Shown here: positions 25,229 to 34,659 of the stretch, in pieces
Numbering within the stretch: position 1 is the stretch's first letter
How the letters are laid out: each line of letters opens with the position of its first letter
NCBI GenBank assembly: GCA_964504305.1
Contig: CAZDEB010000001.1
Location: 558,001 to 622,000 of the forward strand
Direction: 5' to 3'
DNA: 64,000 nt
From: UBA11606 sp964504305
Lineage (GTDB): Bacteria; Actinomycetota; Acidimicrobiia; Acidimicrobiales; Aldehydirespiratoraceae
The notes under the pieces: model-generated
The model's input: the letters and a program-made list of their open reading frames with translations, nothing else
The model's database searches: none
Told to the model about the DNA's origin: nothing
Translations under genes and position numbers: made by a program

Positions 25229-27658
25229 TCAGGTTGTAGGTATCCAAACAACAACAAAGTCTTCGACGGTGATGTCGGTCTTCTCCAGACCGACCTCGAA
25301 CTCAGAGATAGCTTCGGCGGCGAGGTCAAACTCGTCTCTGGCGTCTTCGAGCGCGTCGGCGAGAGCATCGGCTAGTTCGTCTAGTTCGTCGATCTTCTCT
25401 TCTAGGCGATTCTTGGCGGTATCGAGTCGGTTGCCGACATTGGCCGAAGTGCGACGCTTGGAAGAAGCTCTGCGAACGCCACCAAGAATGCTGCTGGCGC
25501 TGCGCTTACCGCCGAAGAGTCCGCCAACGATGTCGAGAGCGCCGCTGAGGACTTCGTTGCGTTTGCGGTCGCTGGAATCGCTTTCTAGTTCGCGGACGCG
25601 ATCCTCGGCTTTGGCAATGGCTGCTTCGACCCGGTCCTGCTTCTTGAGCATCGCGGCGCGAAGCTTGTCGGCTTCCTTGTCGAGCAGGTCGTCGGCTGCT
25701 CGTTGACAGCGTTTCTCGAAGTCGGCGCGAGGCTCGTCGACTCGCGAATAGAGCTTGAGCTCGTCGTTTCTCAGCAAGAGGAGCGACTCGGACCGGTAAA
25801 GGTGGTTCTTGAGAGTCGACTTGGCCGAATTGAAGAAGGTTTTGGTGTGGATCTTTGCATCCGGCAGGACATAGACCACACCGTCGGGAGGATCGCTGCG
25901 CAGATCGCGATCGTCGTAGTCGACTGGCACGAAGTCGGATCCGTCGATGTCGTCGCCCAGTCGACCAATAACGGCTTCCCACTCGGTCTCGTGGCGCAGG
26001 TCGCCTTTGGTTTCGTCAAATAACAGCTGGACGCGCGCCGCGATGCCAGCAACCAGGCGACGTCCACCGGAGTCGGCCCCGATATCGCTGGCCCAAGGCG
26101 CGGCGGCGTCCAAATAGAACACCCGCGTGCCGTCGGCGACCTCGGGAGCGACTGCGGATTCGTCGTCGGCAAGTTCCGGTTCGGCCTTGGTTGCGGGCTG
26201 AGACGGTGAGGCGCTCGTTGTCGGCGATTGGTCGACGGCGGCAACTGCTTGCTTCTGGTCCGTGCTGAGGGTTGAGATCTGGTCGCGGGTCAGCGGTCCG
26301 GGCAGATAAGACATCGCCCACCGGGTCCCAAACGTTTTCGGCGCGCCGCCCTTTGTGCTGTGCAGCAGAAACTTGCGCTTGCCCAGGCCACCGATCGTGT
26401 CGCCGATCGCATCGATATCGGCATCGCCACCCGCCGAACGCATCCCTTCGAGCAGTCGGGCCTTGTCCCGCTCGGTTTGCAGGCGACCAATCATCCAAGT
26501 GCCGGCGTTGCTGATGGCCTTGTAGTCGAGGTCGACAGGATTCTGGGTCGACAACACCATGCCGACTCCGAAGGCGCGGGCCTGTTTCAAGATGGTGAGA
26601 ATTGGCCGCTTGGCCGGCGGGGCCGCGGTAGGCGGCACAAACCCGAAGACCTCGTCCATGTAGACCAGGGCCCGCAGGTCGGGGCTGCCGGGTTGCGAGC
26701 GCATCCAAGTCACCAGTTTCGACAACAGCAAGGTGACAACAAATTGTCGTTCTTGGTCCGACAGGTGGGCGATCGACACAATGGCGGCGCGCGGTTTGCC
26801 GTCGGCAGTGTGCAGCATCGACTCGATGTCCAACGGCACGCCTTTTCCCCAGGCCGCAAACGCCGGCGAGGCGAGCAACCCGTTGAGCTTCATCGCTAGC
26901 GCGGTCCGGTCCTTGGGGGGAAAGAACGTATCGAGTTCGATGACGCCGAGCTTGCGCATCGGCGGGTTCTGGATCTGGGCCAGCAGTTTGGCGAGGTCGA
27001 GGTTCTGGCCACCAGACCATGCGGTGTTGATCAGGTTGGCGAGCAATACGTGTTCGCGCCCCGACAACGGATCTGAGTTGATGCCCACCAAAGCAAGGAG
27101 TCCTTGCACGAGTCCGTCGATTTCTTCGCGCACGCTCTCGTTGTCGTCGAGATTTGCTGGGGCTCGGAGGTCGCCGATGATATTGAGACCGACCCCGGCG
27201 CCCGACCCCGGGGTGTAGATGGTCATGTCGGTGTCGGCGCGCAAGCGAGCGATTCGGTCTTTGCCGATGCCCGATCCGGCCAAGCCGTCTTCCCACAAGT
27301 TGGCCGTCGATGCCGCTAGTTCGTCGGGGGTGACCCCGTCGCGGTCGGCTTGCCCCTCGTTTATCCAAGGCCGGAAATCGGCGGGCGCAAGGTCGGGGAA
27401 CGTGAGCAAGAGGTTGCCCATGTCGCCCTTGGGATCGATGACCAGCGTGGGGATGCCCTGCAAGAGAGCCTCTTCGAGCAGGCACATGCCGAGTCCGGTC
27501 TTGCCGGACCCGGTCATGCCAACAATCACGCCGTGGGTTGTGAGGTCGGAGGCCTCGTAGATGACCCGCTCGTCATCGACGGCGTCGCCGGACTCTGGGT
27601 CGACGACCGGACCCAGATAGAAGTGACCGGCTTCGACTTTGACGGTGGTCTTTTCCAT
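25229..27658 (-). CDS. HerA/DUF853-like ATPase with coiled-coil C-terminus
   Basis: An 809-residue P-loop ATPase of the HerA/FtsK-like class. Walker A GMTGSGKTG is at about 47-55, and Walker B LVYMDEVFGFVPP is near 335-347. TLVIDPKGDMGNLLL and MVLSTQNPVDLDYK follow the pattern of HerA-type DNA pumps. Roughly the last 170 residues (about 630-800) are strongly charged heptad-like coiled coil (KADKLRAAMLKKQDRVEAA and similar). The middle (about 470-560) is low-complexity. No nuclease partner (NurA) is adjacent. DNA-pumping or conjugation-like roles are possible but unproven. Confidence 0.8.
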   Translation of the reverse strand: MEKTTVKVEAGHFYLGPVVDPESGDAVDDERVIYEASDLTTHGVIVGMTGSGKTGLGMCLLEEALLQGIPTLVIDPKGDMGNLLLTFPDLAPADFRPWINEGQADRDGVTPDELAASTANLWEDGLAGSGIGKDRIARLRADTDMTIYTPGSGAGVGLNIIGDLRAPANLDDNESVREEIDGLVQGLLALVGINSDPLSGREHVLLANLINTAWSGGQNLDLAKLLAQIQNPPMRKLGVIELDTFFPPKDRTALAMKLNGLLASPAFAAWGKGVPLDIESMLHTADGKPRAAIVSIAHLSDQERQFVVTLLLSKLVTWMRSQPGSPDLRALVYMDEVFGFVPPTAAPPAKRPILTILKQARAFGVGMVLSTQNPVDLDYKAISNAGTWMIGRLQTERDKARLLEGMRSAGGDADIDAIGDTIGGLGKRKFLLHSTKGGAPKTFGTRWAMSYLPGPLTRDQISTLSTDQKQAVAAVDQSPTTSASPSQPATKAEPELADDESAVAPEVADGTRVFYLDAAAPWASDIGADSGGRRLVAGIAARVQLLFDETKGDLRHETEWEAVIGRLGDDIDGSDFVPVDYDDRDLRSDPPDGVVYVLPDAKIHTKTFFNSAKSTLKNHLYRSESLLLLRNDELKLYSRVDEPRADFEKRCQRAADDLLDKEADKLRAAMLKKQDRVEAAIAKAEDRVRELESDSSDRKRNEVLSGALDIVGGLFGGKRSASSILGGVRRASSKRRTSANVGNRLDTAKNRLEEKIDELDELADALADALEDARDEFDLAAEAISEFEVGLEKTDITVEDFVVVWIPTT

Positions 27659-27687
27659 TGGAGCCCTCTGGCCGCTTTACGGCAGGC

Positions 27688-28887
27688 CTAGTTGAGGCGT
27701 TCGACAACCATGGCCATGCCCTGGCCACCGCCGACGCACATGCTTTCGACGCCGATAGTGCCACCCGAATCCTGAAGCCCGTTGAGCAGAGTGGTCATGA
27801 TCCGAGCTCCGGTCATGCCAAACGGATGACCGAGGGCGATGGCGCCGCCGTTGGGGTTGAGGGTGTCGAGGTTGAGTCCGAGTTCGTCGGCGGAGCCGAT
27901 TACTTGAACGGCGAATGCCTCGTTGATCTCGGTTAGGTCGATATCGGCAACGGTCATGCCAGCGCGGCCCAGTGCTTGGCGGATGGCGTCGATTGGACCC
28001 AAACCCATGATCTCGGGGTTGAGCGCCGAGACACCACTCGAGATGATTCGAGCGATCGGCGTGAGGCCCATGGCCTTGGCTTTGGTGTCGCTCATGACGA
28101 CGACTGCGGCGGCGCCATCGTTGAGCGGGCAGGCGTTGCCTGCGGTCACGGTGCCATCGGGGCGAAATACCGGCTTGAGGGTGGAAACCTTTTCGAGTGT
28201 GGTGCCAGCACGAATGCCGTCGTCTTGGGACACAACAGTGCCGTCGGGGAGGGTGTAAGGGGTGATCTCTTGTTCGAAGAATCCACGATTGAGGGCCGCC
28301 TCGGCCCGGTTTTGGGACTGCACGCCCCACTCGTCTTGGCGCTGGCGGCTTATGCCGGTGGTCTGGACGACGTTTTCGGCGGTCTGGCCCATGGCGATGT
28401 AGATGTCGGGAACGCCGGAGGGGGCCGACCACGCATCGGCGCCGCCCTCGGCTCGAGCCTTTGTGCGCTCTTCGGCATCGGCGAACTTTTCGTTGTGAGG
28501 ACCGGTGTCGGCCGCTCCGTACATGTAGCGGCTGACGGTTTCGACCCCGCCAGCAACAAAGCAGTCGCCTTCGCCGGCCTTGATGGCGTGGGCCGCCATC
28601 CGGATTGTTTGCAACGACGACGAGCAGTAACGGTTGACGGTTACGCCCGGGAGATCGAGTCCCTGCATCGAGGAGATGACGCGAGCGATGTTGTAGCCAC
28701 CCTCGCCTCCGGGCTGCCCGATTCCCCACATGACGTCTTCGACCTCGTTGGGGTCCATGTCGACCTTGGCGAGCACGTCGTTGAGAATGAACGCCGACAT
28801 GTCGTCGGGTCGAGCTTCCACGAGTGAACCCTTGTTGGCGCGGCCGATTGGCGTACGCGATGTCGAGACGATGACTGCTTCGGCCAT
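27688..28887 (-). CDS. Acetyl-CoA C-acyltransferase (thiolase)
   Basis: A 399-residue thiolase for the last step of fatty-acid-type beta-oxidation or for acetoacetyl-CoA formation. The acyl-carrying Cys is C88 in RYCSSSLQT. The NEAFAVQ motif and GGAIALGHPFGMTGARI (His base) follow, and the second catalytic Cys sits in MCVGGGQGMAM near the end. The start MAEAVIVSTSR has a very strong ribosome site (AAGGAGGAG) just upstream, which rules out the ATG 13 codons earlier. Divergent from the GGDEF-EAL gene. Confidence 0.92.
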   Translation of the reverse strand: MAEAVIVSTSRTPIGRANKGSLVEARPDDMSAFILNDVLAKVDMDPNEVEDVMWGIGQPGGEGGYNIARVISSMQGLDLPGVTVNRYCSSSLQTIRMAAHAIKAGEGDCFVAGGVETVSRYMYGAADTGPHNEKFADAEERTKARAEGGADAWSAPSGVPDIYIAMGQTAENVVQTTGISRQRQDEWGVQSQNRAEAALNRGFFEQEITPYTLPDGTVVSQDDGIRAGTTLEKVSTLKPVFRPDGTVTAGNACPLNDGAAAVVVMSDTKAKAMGLTPIARIISSGVSALNPEIMGLGPIDAIRQALGRAGMTVADIDLTEINEAFAVQVIGSADELGLNLDTLNPNGGAIALGHPFGMTGARIMTTLLNGLQDSGGTIGVESMCVGGGQGMAMVVERLN

Positions 28888-28962
28888 TGCTCCTCCTTGG
28901 AAAGTGATGTGAACGAACACTAACAACTGAAGTCTCGGCCGCGACAGCCGACAGGATCATCG

Positions 28963-31272
28963 ATGTCTTCTCCTCCGGCGGGGGCCGTGCGTCCCGAGAT
29001 CCTTGTCAGCTTGTTCATCGTCGCAACTGTGACCCTGACCGGGGCATTGTTTGTGTTGCCGGTCGACAACGCGACAGTCAAACTCGCGTCGGAAGCCGGA
29101 TCTCTAGTCACCGCGATATCGCTGTTTGTCGCGCTGCTCGCCGCGACGCGGCGGTCGGTTGGTTTGGACCGGTTGGCATGGGCCTTGATGTTCGTCCCGA
29201 CCGCGATAGGCCTTGTTTCTTATGGCGTCGATCCGCTTGATCCGTCTGCGACGGTGGTCCGATTGCCGGCCGCTTTTGTGATCGGACCAGTGGTCACGCT
29301 GGCTCAGGTTGTTGCGATCGCGGTTTTTGCTCGAACGATCCTGCGGCAAGCCAGACCGTTCGCGCTGCTGCTCAACAGCGTCTGGTTGGCCCTTGGTGTC
29401 CTACTGGTTACATGGAATCTGGTCGGCGGGCCGGTGCTGTCTCACCCGACGCTGAGCACCGACGCGCTGGTCCCGCTCATCGCCCAGTCGTTGACATCGG
29501 CGTTCCTGATTGGTTTCATCGCCACCGTTTTGCCGATGGCCAACTCCCAGGGCCGACGAAAGTTGGCGTGGGCATCGGCCCCGGCCGTGATGCTTGCAGT
29601 CGGTCAAACCGCCTTCGGTTACGACTTTGTCCGAGGCGCGTTGCGCTATGGCTCCTTTGGGGATTTCTTGTTCCCGCTGGTGTTCGGTGTTGCCGCCATC
29701 GCCGTGGTTATGCGACCTTCGACCGCGACGATTTCGACTCGCATCGAGTCTCCGTCGGCGAGAGCGATGGCGATTACCTGGATTCCGCTGGGCGCTTGGG
29801 CGCTGACCGCTCTGCTGGTTGAAGCATCGCTGCTTCCCGATCAAAAGTGGCTCGGGGCTGTTGTGATTGGCATCGGCGTATTGCGACTGAGTTACCTGGC
29901 CTACGAAGTCAGTCGCCTAGCCGAACGGCTTCATCATCAAACGATGCACGACCCTCTCACAGGCCTACCCAACCGGTCGATGCTGGCCGACTTGGTGGCC
30001 CACGTGGGCGACAATCCTGCTGGTTTGTTGATGATCGATCTCGATCGTTTCAAGGCGGTGAACGACACGCTTGGGCATCTCGCCGGTGACGAATTGCTGA
30101 TTTTGGTATCGAGACGAATCGCCAACGCGGCCGGGTCAGGTTGGACAATTGTGCGTATGGCTGGTGACGAGTTCGTTGGACTTTCAACAAAATATACGAG
30201 TCTCGACGATGTCGTAGGAACGGGACACAAGATTGTGGAACGGTTGTCGCTGCCGTTTCATCTTGATGGTCGAGAGGCGTGGATTGGAGCAAGTATCGGT
30301 GCCGCGGCAACCGAGGACGAACTTCATTGCACCGAGTTGCTCGATGTTGCCGATCTGGCCTTGCGCACCGCCAAGGATGGCGCGAAAGGCGAAGTCGTTA
30401 CCGCCGATGGCGAAGTTCGGCGTCGGGCTCGAGACCGCGGCGATCTCGAAGAGGCGCTGCGTCACGCCGTTGATCGCGATGAGCTATTCAGCCTTTATCA
30501 GCCGAAGGTCGATTTGACCAACGGGGCGATGCTCGGTCTCGAGGCGCTCGTTCGTTGGCAACGGCCAGGCGTCGGCGTGGTACCGCCCGGCGAGTTCATT
30601 GCTGTGGCGGAAGCGTCGGGTCTGATTGCCAGAGTCGATAGCTGGGTTTTCGCCGATGCTGTGGGGAACCTGCGTCGCTGGAACGAGATGCGCGGCAACG
30701 CCCGACGGCTCAAGTTGTCAACCAACATGAGTGCGTGGCAGTTGGCTCGGATCGACGTCGATGACGAGGTAGCCAGAGCAATCGCGTGGGAAGGCGGGGT
30801 AGACCCCGCTCAGCTCACCATCGAACTCACCGAGACGTTGCTGATCGAAGACCCCGAGGTTGTGGCCCGCCGTCTTCGCCGCATAGCCGAGACCGGCGTA
30901 GGGGTGAGCGTCGATGACTTCGGGGCCGGCTTCACCTCGGTTGCCTATCTTCGCAAGTTCCCGATCTCCGAAGTGAAAATCGACCGCGCTTTGGTGTGGG
31001 AACTGACCGGCGGGCCCGAGGACGAACACTCTCTGGCCGCGGCGGTAATTGCGTTGGCTAGAGCAATGAACCTCGAAGTTGTTGCCGAGGGTGTCGAGAC
31101 GGCCGAACAAGCATCGGCCTTGCGCCGCCTTGGTTGTCGGGTCGCCCAAGGGTTCCTCTTTGCCAAACCGCTGCCGGTCGCCGACATCGAAGAGATCCTG
31201 TTGGAACCATTCCCGTTTGCGCACCTCCTGGGTGAGGTCGAACCCGAACCGGTTGTCACGAATCTGCACTGA
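28963..31272 (+). CDS. Membrane-bound GGDEF-EAL cyclic-di-GMP enzyme
   Basis: A 769-residue protein for c-di-GMP turnover. The N-terminal 310 residues hold about eight to nine hydrophobic segments and act as a membrane sensor of unknown ligand. The GGDEF domain (about 325-490) has the active-type variant AGDEF near 400, with PLTGLPNR and DLDRFKAVND before it. The EAL domain (about 505-755) has LEALVRW, ELTETLLIED, DDFGAGFTSVAYL and AEGVETAEQ, so the key metal residues look intact. Both activities seem possible. Divergent from the thiolase. Confidence 0.9.
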   Translation: MSSPPAGAVRPEILVSLFIVATVTLTGALFVLPVDNATVKLASEAGSLVTAISLFVALLAATRRSVGLDRLAWALMFVPTAIGLVSYGVDPLDPSATVVRLPAAFVIGPVVTLAQVVAIAVFARTILRQARPFALLLNSVWLALGVLLVTWNLVGGPVLSHPTLSTDALVPLIAQSLTSAFLIGFIATVLPMANSQGRRKLAWASAPAVMLAVGQTAFGYDFVRGALRYGSFGDFLFPLVFGVAAIAVVMRPSTATISTRIESPSARAMAITWIPLGAWALTALLVEASLLPDQKWLGAVVIGIGVLRLSYLAYEVSRLAERLHHQTMHDPLTGLPNRSMLADLVAHVGDNPAGLLMIDLDRFKAVNDTLGHLAGDELLILVSRRIANAAGSGWTIVRMAGDEFVGLSTKYTSLDDVVGTGHKIVERLSLPFHLDGREAWIGASIGAAATEDELHCTELLDVADLALRTAKDGAKGEVVTADGEVRRRARDRGDLEEALRHAVDRDELFSLYQPKVDLTNGAMLGLEALVRWQRPGVGVVPPGEFIAVAEASGLIARVDSWVFADAVGNLRRWNEMRGNARRLKLSTNMSAWQLARIDVDDEVARAIAWEGGVDPAQLTIELTETLLIEDPEVVARRLRRIAETGVGVSVDDFGAGFTSVAYLRKFPISEVKIDRALVWELTGGPEDEHSLAAAVIALARAMNLEVVAEGVETAEQASALRRLGCRVAQGFLFAKPLPVADIEEILLEPFPFAHLLGEVEPEPVVTNLH

Positions 31273-31299
31273 TCGGCTCTAGCTCTTAGGCTCGCGGCC

Positions 31300-32766
31300 A
31301 TGAGCGCAATTGATGTGGACAAGAACTGGCGACTTCTGATCAATGGCGAGTGGGTTGATCCTGACGCCGGGCGCTACGAGATCATCGATCCAGCCACAAC
31401 CGAGGTTGTGGGCTACGCCCCCGAGGCTTCGGTCGACCAGGCCAACGACGCGGCGGCGGCCGCACGCGGTGCCGGAGCAGCATGGAAGGGTTTGTCTCGC
31501 GAGGAGCGTGGTGAGTACATAGCGGCGCTAGGTGAGGAGATCGCCAGTCGATCAGCCGACTGGGTTCCGACCGTTCAAGCCGAGACCGGGGCGCTTCAGC
31601 GAATTACCGAGACGCTGCAGGTTGGTGGTCCGGCCGTTGACCGGTTCAGGTACTACTCGAAACCAATCGATCTCGACGAGAGCCTGCGACCGGTTCCCGT
31701 CGAGAAGGGGCCTCTTGGTCCGGCTGGTCTGATGAGCGCTCGGGTGCTTCGCCAACCGGTCGGCGTGGTGGCGTGCATCACGCCTTACAACTTTCCGGTG
31801 ACCAATGTCGCCGGGAAGCTCGCCCCCGCGTTGGCGGCTGGTTGCACCACCGTCATAAAGCCGGCGCCACAAGACCCTCTCGGCATCCTTTTGCTGGGCG
31901 AAGCGGTCGAGGCGGCCGGGTTGCCGCCCGGTGTCGTGAACATCGTGAACGGATCCGGACCCGAAGCGCCGGCGGCTCTGGTGGATTCCGGCGACGTCGA
32001 CATGATTTCGTTCACCGGCTCGTCTCCGGTAGGCGCAAAAATTATGGAAAACGGTGCCAAAACCATGAAACGACTGCTCATGGAGTTGGGCGGCAAAGGC
32101 GCCTGCATCGTTACCGAAGATGCCGATATCGGCGTTACCGCGCAAGCTATCGCCACCGTGTGGGGCTTTCACTCCGGGCAGATATGCACCGCACCCACCC
32201 GCGTAATTTGTCACCGCGATGTCTATGACCAAATGGTCGAGACGCTCAAAACGTTCGCCGGGTTCATGGCGGTGGGCTCGCCCACCGAAGCCGGCACGAT
32301 TGTTGGTCCGGTGATCACCGAAGTTCATCGCAACCGAGTCGAGGATTTCATCAAGACCGGCGTCGACGCCGGGGCAACCCTTGTGTGTGGCGGCGACCGT
32401 CCTGATCTGGCCGGTTATTTTATTGCGCCCACCCTTTTGGCCGACTGCACGCCCGATATGCATGTTGTGCGCGAAGAGGCGTTCGGTCCAGTGATCGTGA
32501 TCATGCCTTATGACGATGACGACCAGGCTGTTGCCCTCGCCAACGACTCCGATTACGGGCTCTATAGCTACGTGTTCTCCGGTGACACCAACCGGGCCTT
32601 TCGTATCGGGCAACAACTCGAGACCGGAAACGTTGGCCTCAATGTGATCCAGCCTCATATGGAAGCGCCGTTCGGTGGCTTCAAGATGAGCGGCGTTGGC
32701 CGAGATCGCGGCAAGTTCGGGATAGCGGCCTACAGCGAACTGCAATCGCTCAACTGGATCGGCTGA
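31300..32766 (+). CDS. NAD(P)-dependent aldehyde dehydrogenase
   Basis: A 488-residue ALDH. The nucleotide-binding region includes CITPYNFPVTNVAGKLAPAL and FTGSSPVGAKI. The general-base Glu is in MELGGKGACIV near 262, and the catalytic Cys is in HSGQICTAPTR near 296. Late motifs EEAFGPVIVI and PFGGFKMSGVGRDRG are present. Substrate specificity cannot be read. It is followed after three bases by the Mct-like gene and then a methyltransferase that starts within the Mct stop, so the three form an operon. Confidence 0.9.
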   Translation: MSAIDVDKNWRLLINGEWVDPDAGRYEIIDPATTEVVGYAPEASVDQANDAAAAARGAGAAWKGLSREERGEYIAALGEEIASRSADWVPTVQAETGALQRITETLQVGGPAVDRFRYYSKPIDLDESLRPVPVEKGPLGPAGLMSARVLRQPVGVVACITPYNFPVTNVAGKLAPALAAGCTTVIKPAPQDPLGILLLGEAVEAAGLPPGVVNIVNGSGPEAPAALVDSGDVDMISFTGSSPVGAKIMENGAKTMKRLLMELGGKGACIVTEDADIGVTAQAIATVWGFHSGQICTAPTRVICHRDVYDQMVETLKTFAGFMAVGSPTEAGTIVGPVITEVHRNRVEDFIKTGVDAGATLVCGGDRPDLAGYFIAPTLLADCTPDMHVVREEAFGPVIVIMPYDDDDQAVALANDSDYGLYSYVFSGDTNRAFRIGQQLETGNVGLNVIQPHMEAPFGGFKMSGVGRDRGKFGIAAYSELQSLNWIG

Positions 32767-32769
32767 TTG

Positions 32770-33969
32770 ATGATCCCGCCGTTGGACGGGCTCTCAGTGA
32801 TCGAGGGTTCGGCCTTTGTTGCGGCGCCGTCGGGGGGGATGACCCTCGCTCAACTGGGCGCCGACGTTATCCGATTCGATCAAATCGGTGGTGGGCTCGA
32901 CTATCACCGTTGGCCTCTCGCCGAGAGCGGCGACTCGATCTATTGGGCTGGTCTCAACAAAGGCAAGCGATCGCTGGCCGTCGATCTGCGTAGCCCCGAA
33001 GCCCGCGAGCTGCTCACGTCGCTAATTGTCGAGTCCGGTACGTTCCTCACCAACTTCCCGGCGCGCGGATGGTTGAGTTACGACACCTTGGCCGCGTCGC
33101 GCCCCGACCTTGTGATGCTGGCGATAACCGGCAACCGCGACGGCTCAACGGCACTCGACTACACCGTTAATTGTGCGGTCGGGTACCCACTGGCTACCGG
33201 TCCGGTCGACACCGCTCATCCCGTCAACAGTGTGCTTCCGGCATGGGACCTGGTGTGTGGACAGACCGCGGCCCTTGGCATTTTGGCTGCTGATCGTCAG
33301 CGGCTGCGCCACGGCATTGGGGCGTCGATGACCCTCGCCCTCAGCGACGTGGCCCTCGCGGCGGTAAGCGCTTTGGGTCATGTTGGCGAGGCGCAGATCA
33401 ATGGCACCGAACGGGCTCGCTACGGCAACGAGTTGTATGGCGCGTACGGAACCATTTTTGGCTGCGCCGATGGCGTTCAGATCTATGCCGTGGCCATTTC
33501 GCCCAAGCAGTGGGACAGCCTCCTCACCGCCACCAATTCTCACGGTGCGGTGGCAGCGGTTGCCACCGACGCCGGTCTCGATTTCGCCGACGAGGGAGAT
33601 CGTTTCGCCGCGAGAGACAAGATCACCGCGGTCATCTCGCCGTGGATTGCCGAACGATCGATCGACCAAGTGGCGTCGCGGTTCGACGAGCTGGGTGTGT
33701 GCTGGGGGCGGTACCAAACCTTCCTCGAACTGGTCGCCAACGATCCTCGGTGCTCGACGCAAAGCGAGCTGTTCCGTGAGGTTGAGCAGCCCGGCATCGG
33801 CACCTATCTCGCGCCGGGATCTCCGCTGGCCTTTGATGGTCTACTCGCCGTCGAGCCGCTGCCGGCACCCCGGCTTGGCCAACACACCGAGCAGATACTC
33901 GCCGAAGGGTTGGGTTTGAGCACCGCCGAGATCGCGCAACTGGTCGACCGCGGGGTGGTGGCAACTTGA
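32770..33969 (+). CDS. mct: Family III CoA transferase, mesaconyl-CoA C1-C4 CoA transferase-like
   Basis: A 399-residue CaiB/BaiF-type CoA transferase. It is unusually close to 2-methylfumaryl-CoA isomerase (Mct) of the 3-hydroxypropionate bi-cycle as I recall the Chloroflexus sequence. Shared stretches include VIEGSAFVAAPSGGMTLAQL, FDQIGGGLDY, WAGLNKGKRS, FLTNFPARGWLSYD and VEQPGIGTYLAPGSPL. Mct moves CoA within mesaconyl-CoA between C1 and C4. The start ATG at 32770 was preferred to a TTG one codon earlier. The other special bi-cycle enzymes (Mch, Meh, Mcl) are not in the window, so pathway assignment is inference. Confidence 0.7.
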   Translation: MIPPLDGLSVIEGSAFVAAPSGGMTLAQLGADVIRFDQIGGGLDYHRWPLAESGDSIYWAGLNKGKRSLAVDLRSPEARELLTSLIVESGTFLTNFPARGWLSYDTLAASRPDLVMLAITGNRDGSTALDYTVNCAVGYPLATGPVDTAHPVNSVLPAWDLVCGQTAALGILAADRQRLRHGIGASMTLALSDVALAAVSALGHVGEAQINGTERARYGNELYGAYGTIFGCADGVQIYAVAISPKQWDSLLTATNSHGAVAAVATDAGLDFADEGDRFAARDKITAVISPWIAERSIDQVASRFDELGVCWGRYQTFLELVANDPRCSTQSELFREVEQPGIGTYLAPGSPLAFDGLLAVEPLPAPRLGQHTEQILAEGLGLSTAEIAQLVDRGVVAT

Positions 33970-34571
33970 CCGATCGACTCGACTGGATTTTTGGTGGGGC
34001 CGGTGAGTCCTTGGCGAGCCGCTACGACGAGTGGGCTCTTACCTACGATCAAAGCCACGACGGCTGGGGCTGGCAAGGACCAGCTCTGGCGGCCGCCGCG
34101 CTCGTCGGCGAGTTGCACGACGATTTTGTAGTGATGGATGCCGGCTGTGGAACTGCGGCCGCTACCAAAGCACTGCGGTCCCAGGGTTTCGCCGGCCGCG
34201 TGGTCGGTCTCGACTTTTCCGCAGGCATGTTGAGCCACGCCAAACAGTCGCAAGCGTGTCAACTATTGGTGAGGGCTTCGCTCCTCGATATCCCGATGGC
34301 CGATGGTTGTGTCGACGCGGTCATCTCGAGCGGCGTGTTTACTCACGGTCACGTCGGGGCCGAGGCCTTCAGCGAGTTGGTGAGGGTGTGTCGCCGCGAG
34401 GCCTCGGTGGTTGTCACCATGCGTGTCGACATCATGGATCAGTTGCTTCCCGAAGCCCAGCGTCTCGAGGCTGAGGGGAAGTGGACTCTCGTGGCGTGCT
34501 CGGATCCGATCCGGCTTCACCCCGAACGCGACGATTCGGTTCAATCGATCCTGCGCTGGGTTGTTTCCTAG
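33966..34571 (+). CDS. Class I SAM-dependent methyltransferase
   Basis: A 201-residue methyltransferase. The SAM-binding motif I is VMDAGCGTAAATKAL near 56-70, and VVGLDFSAGMLSHA near 79 contributes the ribose-binding acid. The N-terminal YDEWALTYDQSHDGWGWQGP resembles small TPMT/williams-type or COQ5-like methyltransferases. The TTG start overlaps the Mct stop (TTGA). Substrate unknown. The operon context with ALDH and Mct gives no firm clue. A strong terminator-like hairpin follows, but its T-run serves the opposite strand. Confidence 0.8.
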   Translation: MTDRLDWIFGGAGESLASRYDEWALTYDQSHDGWGWQGPALAAAALVGELHDDFVVMDAGCGTAAATKALRSQGFAGRVVGLDFSAGMLSHAKQSQACQLLVRASLLDIPMADGCVDAVISSGVFTHGHVGAEAFSELVRVCRREASVVVTMRVDIMDQLLPEAQRLEAEGKWTLVACSDPIRLHPERDDSVQSILRWVVS

Positions 34572-34598
34572 ACGTGGGGTTTGGTTGCGTTAGCGATC

Positions 34599-34633
34599 AA
34601 AAAGCCCGATCGGCGCCCCGAGGGGCGCCGATC
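34599..34633 (-). terminator. Rho-independent terminator for the acidic secreted protein gene
   Basis: A perfect 12-base stem (GATCGGCGCCCC at 34608-34619 and its complement at 34622-34633) with a two-base loop is followed, in the minus direction, by GGGC and a TTTTT run (AAAAA at 34599-34603 on the plus strand). It ends transcripts of the gene at 34660-35556. Confidence 0.8.
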
Positions 34634-34659
34634 CAAGGTGAGTGCGTTGGCTTGGGTGA

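Noticed and set aside
26016..27485. Second long minus-strand frame inside the HerA-like gene
   Set aside because: It overlaps the motif-bearing ATPase frame and gives an Arg/Pro-rich product with no motif.
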